50,721 nt of DNA from an uncultured Persicobacter sp. (GTDB taxonomy: Bacteria > Bacteroidota > Bacteroidia > Cytophagales > Cyclobacteriaceae), in the NCBI GenBank assembly GCA_947498325.1, contig CANMKE010000036.1, forward strand, positions 1-50,721. Direction: 5' to 3'. Positions 44,174 through 50,721 of this stretch are shown piece after piece. Within the stretch, counting starts at the first letter, position 1. Each line of letters starts with the position of its first letter. A program made the translations under genes and the position numbers. The notes under the pieces are model-generated. The model saw only the letters and a list, made by a program, of their open reading frames with translations, made no database searches and was not told the DNA's origin.

Positions 44174-44197
44174 GGACGTTGCATACAACGTCCCTAC
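44174..44197 (+). repeat. Dispersed palindrome, copy E
   Basis: GGACGTTGCATACAACGTCC followed by CTAC: perfect 8-bp arms GGACGTTG/CAACGTCC. It lies just downstream of the rlmD-like gene. Nearby, 44069-44090 holds a TCCACAGATTTCCACTGATT stretch related to 26641 and 26911. Confidence 0.65.
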
Positions 44198-44201
44198 TGA
44201 T

Positions 44202-45608
44202 TTATTTCAACTCCAAAGCCACCACATTCTCGATGTGATGTGTGTGAGGGAACATATCCACTGGTTGAATTTTAGTCACTTTATACTTCACATCCAACAG
44301 GTCCAAATCGCGTGCCTGCGTTGCCGGATTACAGCTTACATACACAATGCGTTTGGCCTCAAGCTTCAACAACATATCAATAACCTCCTTATCCATTCCT
44401 GCACGAGGCGGATCAGTTACAATAACATCTGGCGCAGCATGCTTGGCAATAAACTTGTCGTTAAGCACTTTTTTCATATCGCCAGCATAGAACAGGGTAT
44501 TCTCTATATTATTGATCTCTGCATTGATCTTGGCATCCTCAATTGCCGCATCCACATACTCAATACCAATAACCTGTTTGGCTTTTTTAGCAATAAAGTT
44601 GGCAATAGTTCCTGTCCCTGTGTAAAGGTCATAAACCACTTCATCCCCTTTAAGGTCAGCGAAATCACGCGTGATAGAATACAGCGTAAAGGCCTGCTCT
44701 GAGTTGGTTTGATAGAAAGACTTTGGCCCTACACGGTAAGTCAGGTCTTCCATGGTTTCTTCAATATATGGCTTACCATGATGAAGCACCAATTCCTGAT
44801 CGAAGATCGTTTCGTTGCCTTTTTTATTCACCACATAAAACAAAGAAGTGATCTGTGGGAAAGTATCCTGAAGATGCTGCACCAATGGTAAAGTCCACTT
44901 TTGCTCATCCGTAAACACCTGTAAAATCACCATCACCTGCCCAGTAGTATTGGCCGTACGGATCGTTACGTTCCTCAAGTGCCCTTCCGCAAATTTCACA
45001 TTGTAAAACGGAATTTCATTTGCAAGTGCAAACTCATGAATTGCAGTACGAATCTGATTTGAAGGGTCTGGCTGCAACCAGCATTTATTGACATGAATAA
45101 TCTTGTCGAAACCACCAGGAACATGCAATCCCAAACCATTACGGTTGTGGGCTTCCTCCTGCGAAATTTCTTCTTTTGTCAGCCAACGGAAATTCGTGAA
45201 GGAATATTCCATCTTGTTGCGGTAAAATTCTGTTTTCTCAGAGCCCACCGCCTGAGGAATCTCAGGAATTTCAATCTTCGCCAAATGCTCCATGGTTTCA
45301 CGAACCACCTGCGTTTTAAACTCCAACTGATGCTCATATTTCAGGTGTTGCCACTTACAGCCACCACACAAACCGAAATGCTCACAATGTGGCTCCTGAC
45401 GCATATCCGAGAACTCATAAACCTGCTCAGGTGCTGCCTGAATAAATTTACGGCGTTGTTTTACCACGCGAACATCCATTAAATCGCCTGGTGCCGAATG
45501 CGATACAAAGATCACTTTGCCATCTTCTGCATAGCCCAAACAATTCCCCTCAGCGGCAAACTTCTCAATGCGAAGCCCCTTAATATCTTTAATTTTTTTT
45601 CTACCCAT
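44202..45608 (-). CDS. rlmD: 23S rRNA (uracil-C5)-methyltransferase, RlmD/RumA type
   Basis: A 468-aa SAM-dependent RNA m5U methyltransferase. A TRAM domain comes first (IEKFAAEGNCLGYAEDGKVI). The 4Fe-4S cluster ligands are C75, C81, C84 (CEHFGLCGGC) plus the later Cys in VNKCW. The C-half is a Rossmann methyltransferase (YDLYTGTGTIANF, VTDPPRAGMD) with nucleophile C426 in VSCNPATQARDL. Position U1939 is the usual target, but the family also contains RlmC and TrmA members. The frame opens at TTG 45647; ATG at 45608 (MGRKKIKD) is preferred. Confidence 0.92.
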   Translation of the reverse strand: MGRKKIKDIKGLRIEKFAAEGNCLGYAEDGKVIFVSHSAPGDLMDVRVVKQRRKFIQAAPEQVYEFSDMRQEPHCEHFGLCGGCKWQHLKYEHQLEFKTQVVRETMEHLAKIEIPEIPQAVGSEKTEFYRNKMEYSFTNFRWLTKEEISQEEAHNRNGLGLHVPGGFDKIIHVNKCWLQPDPSNQIRTAIHEFALANEIPFYNVKFAEGHLRNVTIRTANTTGQVMVILQVFTDEQKWTLPLVQHLQDTFPQITSLFYVVNKKGNETIFDQELVLHHGKPYIEETMEDLTYRVGPKSFYQTNSEQAFTLYSITRDFADLKGDEVVYDLYTGTGTIANFIAKKAKQVIGIEYVDAAIEDAKINAEINNIENTLFYAGDMKKVLNDKFIAKHAAPDVIVTDPPRAGMDKEVIDMLLKLEAKRIVYVSCNPATQARDLDLLDVKYKVTKIQPVDMFPHTHHIENVVALELK

Positions 45609-45802
45609 TTTTCTTGCTATCCTTCGCCCTGAACTGAACCAAAGCAATAATTTTTAACATGCAAAGATAAGCAATCGAAGCTCAACCTTTAATCTTTTAA
45701 CTTCAAAAAAGTATCAACTGCACGGAAAAGCGCTTAAAATCTATTTCAAAAAATGGTACATTAGAAGGAATAACTGACTTAACCTTACCGAAAAGCGCTA
45801 CA

Positions 45803-46594
45803 ATGAAGGATTATATCAAAATAAACCAAAACCTGTGGAACAAGAAAACCCCTGCGCATATCGCTTCTGATTTTTATGACAATGAAGCATTCCTTGCGGG
45901 GAAAAACACCCTGAACGATATTGAACTGGCACTTTTCCCTGCCATGGAAGGGCTGAAAGTATTACACAGCCAATGCCACTTTGGGCAGGACAGCCTGAGC
46001 ATGGCACGCATGGGCGCCGAAGTAACAGGCGTCGATTTCTCACAGGAAGCCATTGCCCAGGCCCGGAAAATGAATGATCTATTGAAACTGGAGACACAAT
46101 TCATTCAGGCCAATGTACTGGAGCTGGAGGCACATATTCCCCAAAATCATTTCGATATGGTCTTTACCTCTTATGGAACGGTTGGCTGGCTTGATGATAT
46201 CCGCCTATGGGCAAAACAGATGAGTTATGCACTGAAGCCTGGTGGGCAGCTCATTTTTGTGGAATTTCACCCTGCAGTATGGATGTTCGACGACGCCATC
46301 GAAAAGCTCACTTACCCTTATTTGAATGCTGAGGTGATCATTGAGCAGGAAGAGGGAACTTATGCCGACACCAATGCCCAGATTCATGCGCAATCTTTTT
46401 GCTGGAATTACGGCCTTACAGAAGTACTCCAGGCATTGCTTGATGCTGGAATGCGCCTCGATTTCTGCCGGGAATATGACTATTCACCTTACAATTGTTT
46501 TCAGGGATTGATAAAAACCGACAAAGGCTATCAGTTTGAAAAACACCAGGGAATACTGCCGATGGTATATGCACTGAAGATGACAAAAAATTAA
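45803..46594 (+). CDS. Class I SAM-dependent methyltransferase
   Basis: A 263-aa protein. Motif I is the variant LHSQCHFGQDSLSMARMG followed by VTGVDFSQEAI, motif II region FDMVFTSYGTVGWL, then LKPGGQLIFVEFHP. This matches a common bacterial family of small-molecule methyltransferases whose substrate is generally unknown. ATG at 45803. It stands 94 nt before the acyltransferase gene on the same strand. Confidence 0.9.
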   Translation: MKDYIKINQNLWNKKTPAHIASDFYDNEAFLAGKNTLNDIELALFPAMEGLKVLHSQCHFGQDSLSMARMGAEVTGVDFSQEAIAQARKMNDLLKLETQFIQANVLELEAHIPQNHFDMVFTSYGTVGWLDDIRLWAKQMSYALKPGGQLIFVEFHPAVWMFDDAIEKLTYPYLNAEVIIEQEEGTYADTNAQIHAQSFCWNYGLTEVLQALLDAGMRLDFCREYDYSPYNCFQGLIKTDKGYQFEKHQGILPMVYALKMTKN

Positions 46595-46688
46595 GCCCAA
46601 ACAATTGACTTTCAATTTTGAGGACAAAATCTTAATTTGCGACCTGAAAGCAATCCCGCCTTGGTGGTGGGCAAAATTTAAATAAACG

Positions 46689-47321
46689 ATGGAAAATCCA
46701 GTATTAATATTCGGCGCAAACGCAATTGGCAAAGCCGCCCTTGAAATTTTCAACAGCAATGGGGTGGAAGTTTATGGTTTCTTGGATGAAAACGAAGAGC
46801 TACACAACACCCAAATTGGCTTGGTGTCGGTTTTGGGATTTACAGATGATGAAGCCATGACACAGATGGTGGGAGAAAGCTGCAGTGCTTTTGTGGCTAC
46901 GGATGAAAATCAGCTACGCAAAAGCCAGGTGGAAATGCTGAATGAAAGCCGCAAAGTGCAACCAGCCAATGCCGTTCACCGCTCGGCGCTACTTTCAGAA
47001 AGCGCATCGATTGGTTATGGAAACATGGTCAATGCCAAAGTTTTCCTGGGTGCTCATGTTGAGGTTGGCAGCCATACCATTCTACATACGGGTGTAAATA
47101 TAGATGCTGACTGCAAGATAGGTGATTTCGCCCAAATTGGCACAGGCAGTAACATCAATGCCGGGGTAACCATTGAAGAAGAGGTCTTCATTGGCTCAGG
47201 CGTAACCATTGTTGCGGGGGTAACCATTGGAAAAGGTGCCCGTGTTGGTGCTGGATCTGTAGTAATTGCTGATGTAAAAGCAGGACAAACAGTATTTGGT
47301 AACCCTGCCGCTACGATCTAA
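46689..47321 (+). CDS. NeuD/PglD-type hexapeptide acyltransferase
   Basis: A 210-aa protein. The N-terminal Rossmann-like domain (VLIFGANAIGKAALEIFNSN, VYGFLDE) that binds the sugar nucleotide is followed by a left-handed beta-helix of hexapeptide repeats (about residues 95-205: IGYGNMVNAKVFLGAHVEVG, IGDFAQIGTGSNINAGVTI). NeuD and PglD O- or N-acetylate sugars in glycan synthesis. Here no other glycan gene is adjacent, so the substrate is open. Terminator at 47340. Confidence 0.9.
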   Translation: MENPVLIFGANAIGKAALEIFNSNGVEVYGFLDENEELHNTQIGLVSVLGFTDDEAMTQMVGESCSAFVATDENQLRKSQVEMLNESRKVQPANAVHRSALLSESASIGYGNMVNAKVFLGAHVEVGSHTILHTGVNIDADCKIGDFAQIGTGSNINAGVTIEEEVFIGSGVTIVAGVTIGKGARVGAGSVVIADVKAGQTVFGNPAATI

Positions 47322-47339
47322 TTTCCGCCGAACAACAAC

Positions 47340-47377
47340 AAAGCCCTTGAGTATAATCATCACTCAAGGGCTTTTTT
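47340..47377. terminator. Bidirectional terminator
   Basis: AAAGCCCTTGAGT/ACTCAAGGGCTTT stem, with T to 47377 on the plus strand and a shorter A-rich flank on the other side. Lies between the convergent acyltransferase and B-repeat lipoprotein genes. Confidence 0.88.
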
Positions 47378-47395
47378 ATTGGTGGAATGGTAAAA

Positions 47396-48742
47396 TTACT
47401 CCTGCTCAAGCATCGATAAATCTGCGGCTTTTGTGATCTCTGGTGACAGTTCCCCAAGCCAGCCCGCAATCTCGGTGGTGGCGGTGTACACTTTCACAAA
47501 ATCTACCTGAATGAGGGTAACCTTATTGCCCATGGCATCTACGGCATTCGAAAGGTCAAAAACATCGGCACCTGCAAGCACAGATCCTCGCTCCTGCTCA
47601 TAGCCAGCATTATCAGCATAACCCCAGTCAAATTTTGGACTCACATAAAAAGGATATTCACTGCCTGTACCCTCATTCTGATCATAGGTTTTGGATTTCA
47701 GCAAAGTACCTTTAAAAGTAACCGATCCTTCGGTATACATGGCAGGGAACATCGGCTGATCGTGGAACGGTTTAATGTCCGTAAAATCCCTTGTGCCTAC
47801 TTTTTCCTGCCCATCAATAATTTCTTTATAAGGAATGATGTGGGTGTCTTGCCCCGCCTCCGGACGGTAATAGGTAATTTCATAGTTGTGTGTCGTTTCT
47901 GGCAGATCGTAATCACTTCCTGCCAGTTCATACCACGGCTCATCGGCATCAGGCTGCCCGTTACCATTCAAATCCTGACAAACCATCACGATTCCTGGCT
48001 CACTGTTCCCTTCAAAAGAATTACCATAAATCGCCAAATCATTCCCCTCACGGTTCACAATTGGGTGGTCAAACTTAAAAGATACATTTCCGCCGAAAGT
48101 TCCCAGACTCACAAACTGATGGCTATCCCCCACAAGGTTCTCTTTGGCTGCCGCAAGTTCATCGTCGACTTTGTTGATAAACTGCCCTGGTGCTGGTCTG
48201 AAGTCCAGCACTTCAGAAATCCATGGAGACTTGTCCGTCAAATCGATTTGCTCACGTGCCCAGTCTGCCACAAGCTGAAGGTCGGCAATAACAGGCGTAG
48301 AAAAATCAAAAAGCTCGTCGTTGCTTTTCCACCCTTCAAAGGTATATCCATATTTTGCAGGTACGGGCGGCTCCGTCACAAAGTCCCCTGCATCAATAAC
48401 CTGCGCTTCAATTTCCTCCGCCCCATCAGTATCGAAACTGACCGTATAAGTATTGCCTGTCCATTGTGCCGAAAGGGTAAGCGATTGGTGCACAGGCGCG
48501 GAAAAGTCGTACAGCTTGTTCCCCTCAAACCAGTTAATAAAGGTACTTCCTTCCTGCTCGGGATCTTCAGGTCGGGCAGCCAAATCGCCATCCTCTACCA
48601 TTTGAGGGGCGATTTCCGTGCCTCCGTTGGCGTCAAAAGTAATCGTATGAAAAACGGGCTCTTCATTGATTTCCGAAGGGGTACAGCCCCAAAAGAGGGT
48701 CGCCAAAAATAAAGCGACGAATACATTACAAATTTTCATCAT
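47396..48742 (-). CDS. B-repeat surface lipoprotein, cobalamin-regulated (second gene)
   Basis: A 448-aa lipoprotein (lipobox LFWGC). Two InlB-type B-repeats (Listeria-Bacteroides repeat) lie at about 33-92 and 98-158, each with F-x-x-x-GG-like opening, GD, W and a final Q-W or D-W (TFINWFEG, FEGWKSND). The C-terminal domain of about 290 aa has GTFGGNVSFKFDHPI, SEPGIVMVCQDLNGNGQPD, EPWYELAGSDYD and HNYEITYYRP. From memory this resembles a surface protein encoded in Bacteroides cobalamin-uptake loci. DLNGNGQPDADE looks like a calcium-binding loop. It starts 17 nt after the preceding gene and is controlled with it by the riboswitch at 50201-50387. Confidence 0.85.
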   Translation of the reverse strand: MMKICNVFVALFLATLFWGCTPSEINEEPVFHTITFDANGGTEIAPQMVEDGDLAARPEDPEQEGSTFINWFEGNKLYDFSAPVHQSLTLSAQWTGNTYTVSFDTDGAEEIEAQVIDAGDFVTEPPVPAKYGYTFEGWKSNDELFDFSTPVIADLQLVADWAREQIDLTDKSPWISEVLDFRPAPGQFINKVDDELAAAKENLVGDSHQFVSLGTFGGNVSFKFDHPIVNREGNDLAIYGNSFEGNSEPGIVMVCQDLNGNGQPDADEPWYELAGSDYDLPETTHNYEITYYRPEAGQDTHIIPYKEIIDGQEKVGTRDFTDIKPFHDQPMFPAMYTEGSVTFKGTLLKSKTYDQNEGTGSEYPFYVSPKFDWGYADNAGYEQERGSVLAGADVFDLSNAVDAMGNKVTLIQVDFVKVYTATTEIAGWLGELSPEITKAADLSMLEQE

Positions 48743-48759
48743 CAGTAAGTAATTAAAAA

Positions 48760-50037
48760 TTATAGGTTGTTGAAGGTTTGATAGACTTGAGGGTTGCCAT
48801 CTTTAAGCAGGGACTCGTAATGGCCATTTTGCTGAATGACATGTACAAATACATTGGTGCCCACTTTATCGGTCAGTTGTTGTAAAGCGGCTCCTGTTAA
48901 TTCAGGAAGGCTGATTTGCTGAGAAGCCACGGTAATGGTGGTATGCCCTGCCGACGATTCCACCTGCTGAAGATTTCCACGAAGAACGGCATCAAAATAT
49001 TCGATACCATAGCGGGTATCACCCGTCCATCGGCTGCCATTATAGCCATCGGTACTGTTCTGCCCAAAGCCCAGCTGAGGACTGCTCATGTAGGTGTCTT
49101 TCACCAAATCGAACACATAAGTTTGATCGAAAGTAAAGCCATCACTTTCCCGAAGGGGAAAGGTAAACATCCCGAAATTGGAATGGCTGTACAGGTCTTT
49201 GGAACTGTTGCCCTGATCATCGACCAAGTAAGTTTCTGTGCCCCACGCCCAGCCATTCATCATTTTATGAATGCTCGCTTTCACTAAAATATGCTGATTT
49301 TGCACCATCCCCTCAAAGCTGGCTTTGGCGATGTCGTCATAAGTAACCGCCGTTTCACCGTCAGGAATACTCCACTGCGCCTCAAGCTGAATATTTTCAG
49401 TAACTGATGCTGAAAAGTCATAGCTTTTACCATCACAGAACCAGCCTTCAAACACTTCATTTTCCTTTACAGGAGTCTCAGGTGCTTCCAGTTGATCACC
49501 TGCTTTTATCGTTTGCGGAGCAAGTTCGCTTCCTCCATTGGTATTGAACACCACCGTAAGCGCTTGCGCCCAATGTGCCTCAAGCTGAAGGTGATCGGTG
49601 ATTGTTGCTGAAAAATCAAACAACTGACCATCGACATACCAGCCATCAAAAAAGTAATTTTCCTTTACGGGTTCTTCAGGAGGGCTAAGGGTATTTCCGT
49701 GAGCAATCAGCTGATCTTCTACCGCCGTGCCTCCTTGTGCATCGAAACTGATTTCATACTGATTACCAGTATATTGGGCGATCAGTTTTAAATCCTGATG
49801 AATGGGTGTTGAGAAATCAAAAATTTTTGTTCCCACCGCCCAATGGGAAAAAGTAGCTCCTTCCTTTGCTGGATCGGCAGGTTGTTCCACCCTTCCGCCA
49901 TCGGAAATTAGCTGTGGCGCAATCGGGTTGTTGGTTTGGGTGTCAAAAGTAATTTGATAGGTGGCCATCTGTTCTTCCGAAGTACATGCTGTAAACAGAA
50001 AAACGAAGACCAATAAAAAGTAAGGTAACCTCTTCAT
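48760..50037 (-). CDS. B-repeat surface lipoprotein, cobalamin-regulated (first gene)
   Basis: A 425-aa lipoprotein (lipobox LFTAC). Three B-repeats lie at about 27-88, 93-153 and 158-219 (each with G-x-x-F-x-x-W and YDF or FDFSA-x-(I/V)). A C-terminal domain of about 200 aa that I do not recognise follows; it contains MMNGWAWGTETYLVDDQGN and many Trp/Tyr/Phe residues. The gene is the first after the cobalamin riboswitch, with a leader of about 160 nt between the aptamer and the ATG. By inference it is a surface binding protein for B12 or for a B12-loaded partner, made when cobalamin is scarce. Confidence 0.83.
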   Translation of the reverse strand: MKRLPYFLLVFVFLFTACTSEEQMATYQITFDTQTNNPIAPQLISDGGRVEQPADPAKEGATFSHWAVGTKIFDFSTPIHQDLKLIAQYTGNQYEISFDAQGGTAVEDQLIAHGNTLSPPEEPVKENYFFDGWYVDGQLFDFSATITDHLQLEAHWAQALTVVFNTNGGSELAPQTIKAGDQLEAPETPVKENEVFEGWFCDGKSYDFSASVTENIQLEAQWSIPDGETAVTYDDIAKASFEGMVQNQHILVKASIHKMMNGWAWGTETYLVDDQGNSSKDLYSHSNFGMFTFPLRESDGFTFDQTYVFDLVKDTYMSSPQLGFGQNSTDGYNGSRWTGDTRYGIEYFDAVLRGNLQQVESSAGHTTITVASQQISLPELTGAALQQLTDKVGTNVFVHVIQQNGHYESLLKDGNPQVYQTFNNL

Positions 50038-50200
50038 TATAATGGTTTATGTAAATATGAAAAGCCAAACATTCGCTTGGCAAAAATTCAAAAAAACATA
50101 TGTAAACCTTTCAGCAAGAATGAACAGCGCGCTCCTACCCTAATGAAAAAGAGCGAAAAGACCACCATATTTTTTATGCTTAACTCCCGAAGCTTAAAAG

Positions 50201-50387
50201 TTTACAAATGATGGCAGGTCTCCTGACTTATGCCGTGATTGTCCGCCTTCCCATCTTTTCAGACAGTGGCAAGAGGTTATAACAACCACACGATTGGCAT
50301 TTTACAGTTGCGGGTACAGTTCTGGATTTTCACCAGATTCCCTATTATCCGACCGTGAGGATATCACGATCAGCACCATAGTGTAAA
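50201..50387 (-). ncRNA. Cobalamin (B12) riboswitch
   Basis: Read on the minus strand from 50387. P1 arm TTTACA...ATGG pairs with CCAT...TGTAAA at the 3' end. The conserved core has GGGAATCTGGTGAAAATCC, then CTGTACCCGCAACTGT, the GCCACTGTCTG segment, GGGAAGGCGGA, and the 3' AAGTCAGGAGACCTGCC. These are the hallmark boxes of the AdoCbl/cobalamin aptamer in order. The expression platform (between 50200 and 50037) is not clear: only a weak GCTT/AAGC stem without a U-run is seen, so control may be at translation. It points at the two B-repeat lipoprotein genes. Confidence 0.93.
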
Positions 50388-50613
50388 GCTAAGAAAAATT
50401 TGATGAATTATAATAATCTAAATTCATGATTGATGTCATGTGGGTGGATAAGCACCCAATAGCAGGAGAAGCTAATAAACCATGATGACCATGACGACCT
50501 TAATTTTAAGGATGACCATGATTCTTCATTTTACTTAGAATATTGATTTGTGAGCGAGGTTTGGATAGATCTCCTCAAAAAATCTGTGGACAAATATAAA
50601 AAAGTATAGACCC

Positions 50614-50641
50614 AAAAAAAGCCCAGAATTTCTTCTGAGCT
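50614..50641 (-). terminator. Terminator of tRNA-Asp
   Basis: Minus-strand AGCTCAGAA/TTCTGGGCT stem with GAAA loop, followed by seven T. It starts six nt after the tRNA 3' end. The stretch 50388-50613 shows no gene; it holds a TCTGTGGAC fragment of the 26641-type repeat. Confidence 0.88.
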
Positions 50642-50646
50642 TTCTG

Positions 50647-50720
50647 CGGTCTGGACGAGACTCGAACTCGCGACCTCCTGCGTGACAGGCAGGCATTCTA
50701 ACCAACTGAACTACCAAACC
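50647..50720 (-). tRNA. tRNA-Asp (anticodon GUC)
   Basis: Complete 74-nt tRNA read from 50720. Acceptor GGTTTGG pairs with CCAGACC with one G-U pair. The anticodon stem CCTGC/GCAGG holds loop CTGTCAC, anticodon GUC. T arm GCGAGTTCGAGTCTCGT. CCA is not fully encoded. Confidence 0.96.
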
Positions 50721-50721
50721 A

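Noticed and set aside
47762-48712. 316-aa reading frame opposite the B-repeat lipoprotein
   Set aside because: Shadow of a clear lipoprotein gene; Arg/Ile-rich product with no domain, signal or promoter.
50388-50613. Possible second regulatory RNA between the riboswitch and tRNA-Asp
   Set aside because: Only AT-rich sequence, short GATGACCATGA direct repeats and a repeat fragment are visible; no conserved boxes or stable stems were found.

Overview
The window reads as a chromosomal segment of a member of the Bacteroidota, probably order Cytophagales (the order is an inference). Evidence: five promoters of the Bacteroidota type (TTG, 18-19 nt spacer, TAnnTTTG), a PorQ and a PorE-like protein of the type IX secretion system, many lipobox and Omp85-like envelope proteins, LPS genes (hldD, lpxB), and few recognisable Shine-Dalgarno sequences. 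Several genes appear to start with TTG.

Layout. 1-180: two tandem tRNA-Leu(UAG) genes, the first cut by the window edge. 0.4-5.2 kb: minus-strand cluster of four paralogous YD-repeat-like lipoproteins plus a small beta-barrel protein with a very basic tail. 5.3-6.5 kb: MFS transporter. 6.5-7.2 kb: gene-free, rich in palindromic repeats. 7.2-8.35 kb: prfB with the classic +1 frameshift site. 8.4-10 kb: REP-associated tyrosine transposase (RAYT) bedded in hairpin repeats that carry copies of its own last codons. 10-14.4 kb: ilvE, cob(I)alamin adenosyltransferase, a lipoprotein with msrB, and an IMPDH/GMP-reductase family gene. 14.7-15.7 kb: 131-bp tandem repeats around a second, broken RAYT. 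15.7-21.3 kb: peptide transporter, Omp85-like protein, MscS channel, YtxH protein. 21.5-23.5 kb: three exported or membrane proteins, one apparently a dead relative of the LMW protein-tyrosine phosphatases. 23.6-26.6 kb: hldD, queD, lpxB, then a 271-bp tandem duplication that copied the end of lpxB. 27.1-30.8 kb: tig, clpP, clpX. 31-33.5 kb: CBS protein, AlbA_2-domain protein, SixA-like phosphatase, SDR. 33.6-40.8 kb: hslU, porQ, lon and a divergent PorE-like OmpA protein. 41.3-47.3 kb: DEAD-box helicase with TTG start and structured leader, two TM2-domain paralogs, a hypothetical protein, an RlmD-like rRNA methyltransferase, a SAM methyltransferase and a NeuD-type acyltransferase. 47.4-50.4 kb: a cobalamin riboswitch followed by two B-repeat surface lipoproteins. 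The window ends with tRNA-Asp.

How the genes fit together. There is a protein-quality-control group (tig, clpP, clpX, hslU, lon), an envelope group (lpxB, hldD, Omp85-like, PorQ, PorE-like, MscS), and a B12 theme (adenosyltransferase plus riboswitch-controlled surface lipoproteins). The least conventional content is the B12-controlled lipoprotein pair without a TonB receptor, the two RAYT/repeat loci at different stages of decay, the exported pseudo-phosphatase, and the YD-lipoprotein family with a conserved N-/C-terminal cysteine pair. All family assignments come from reading the sequence and from memory of the families; no database search was run.
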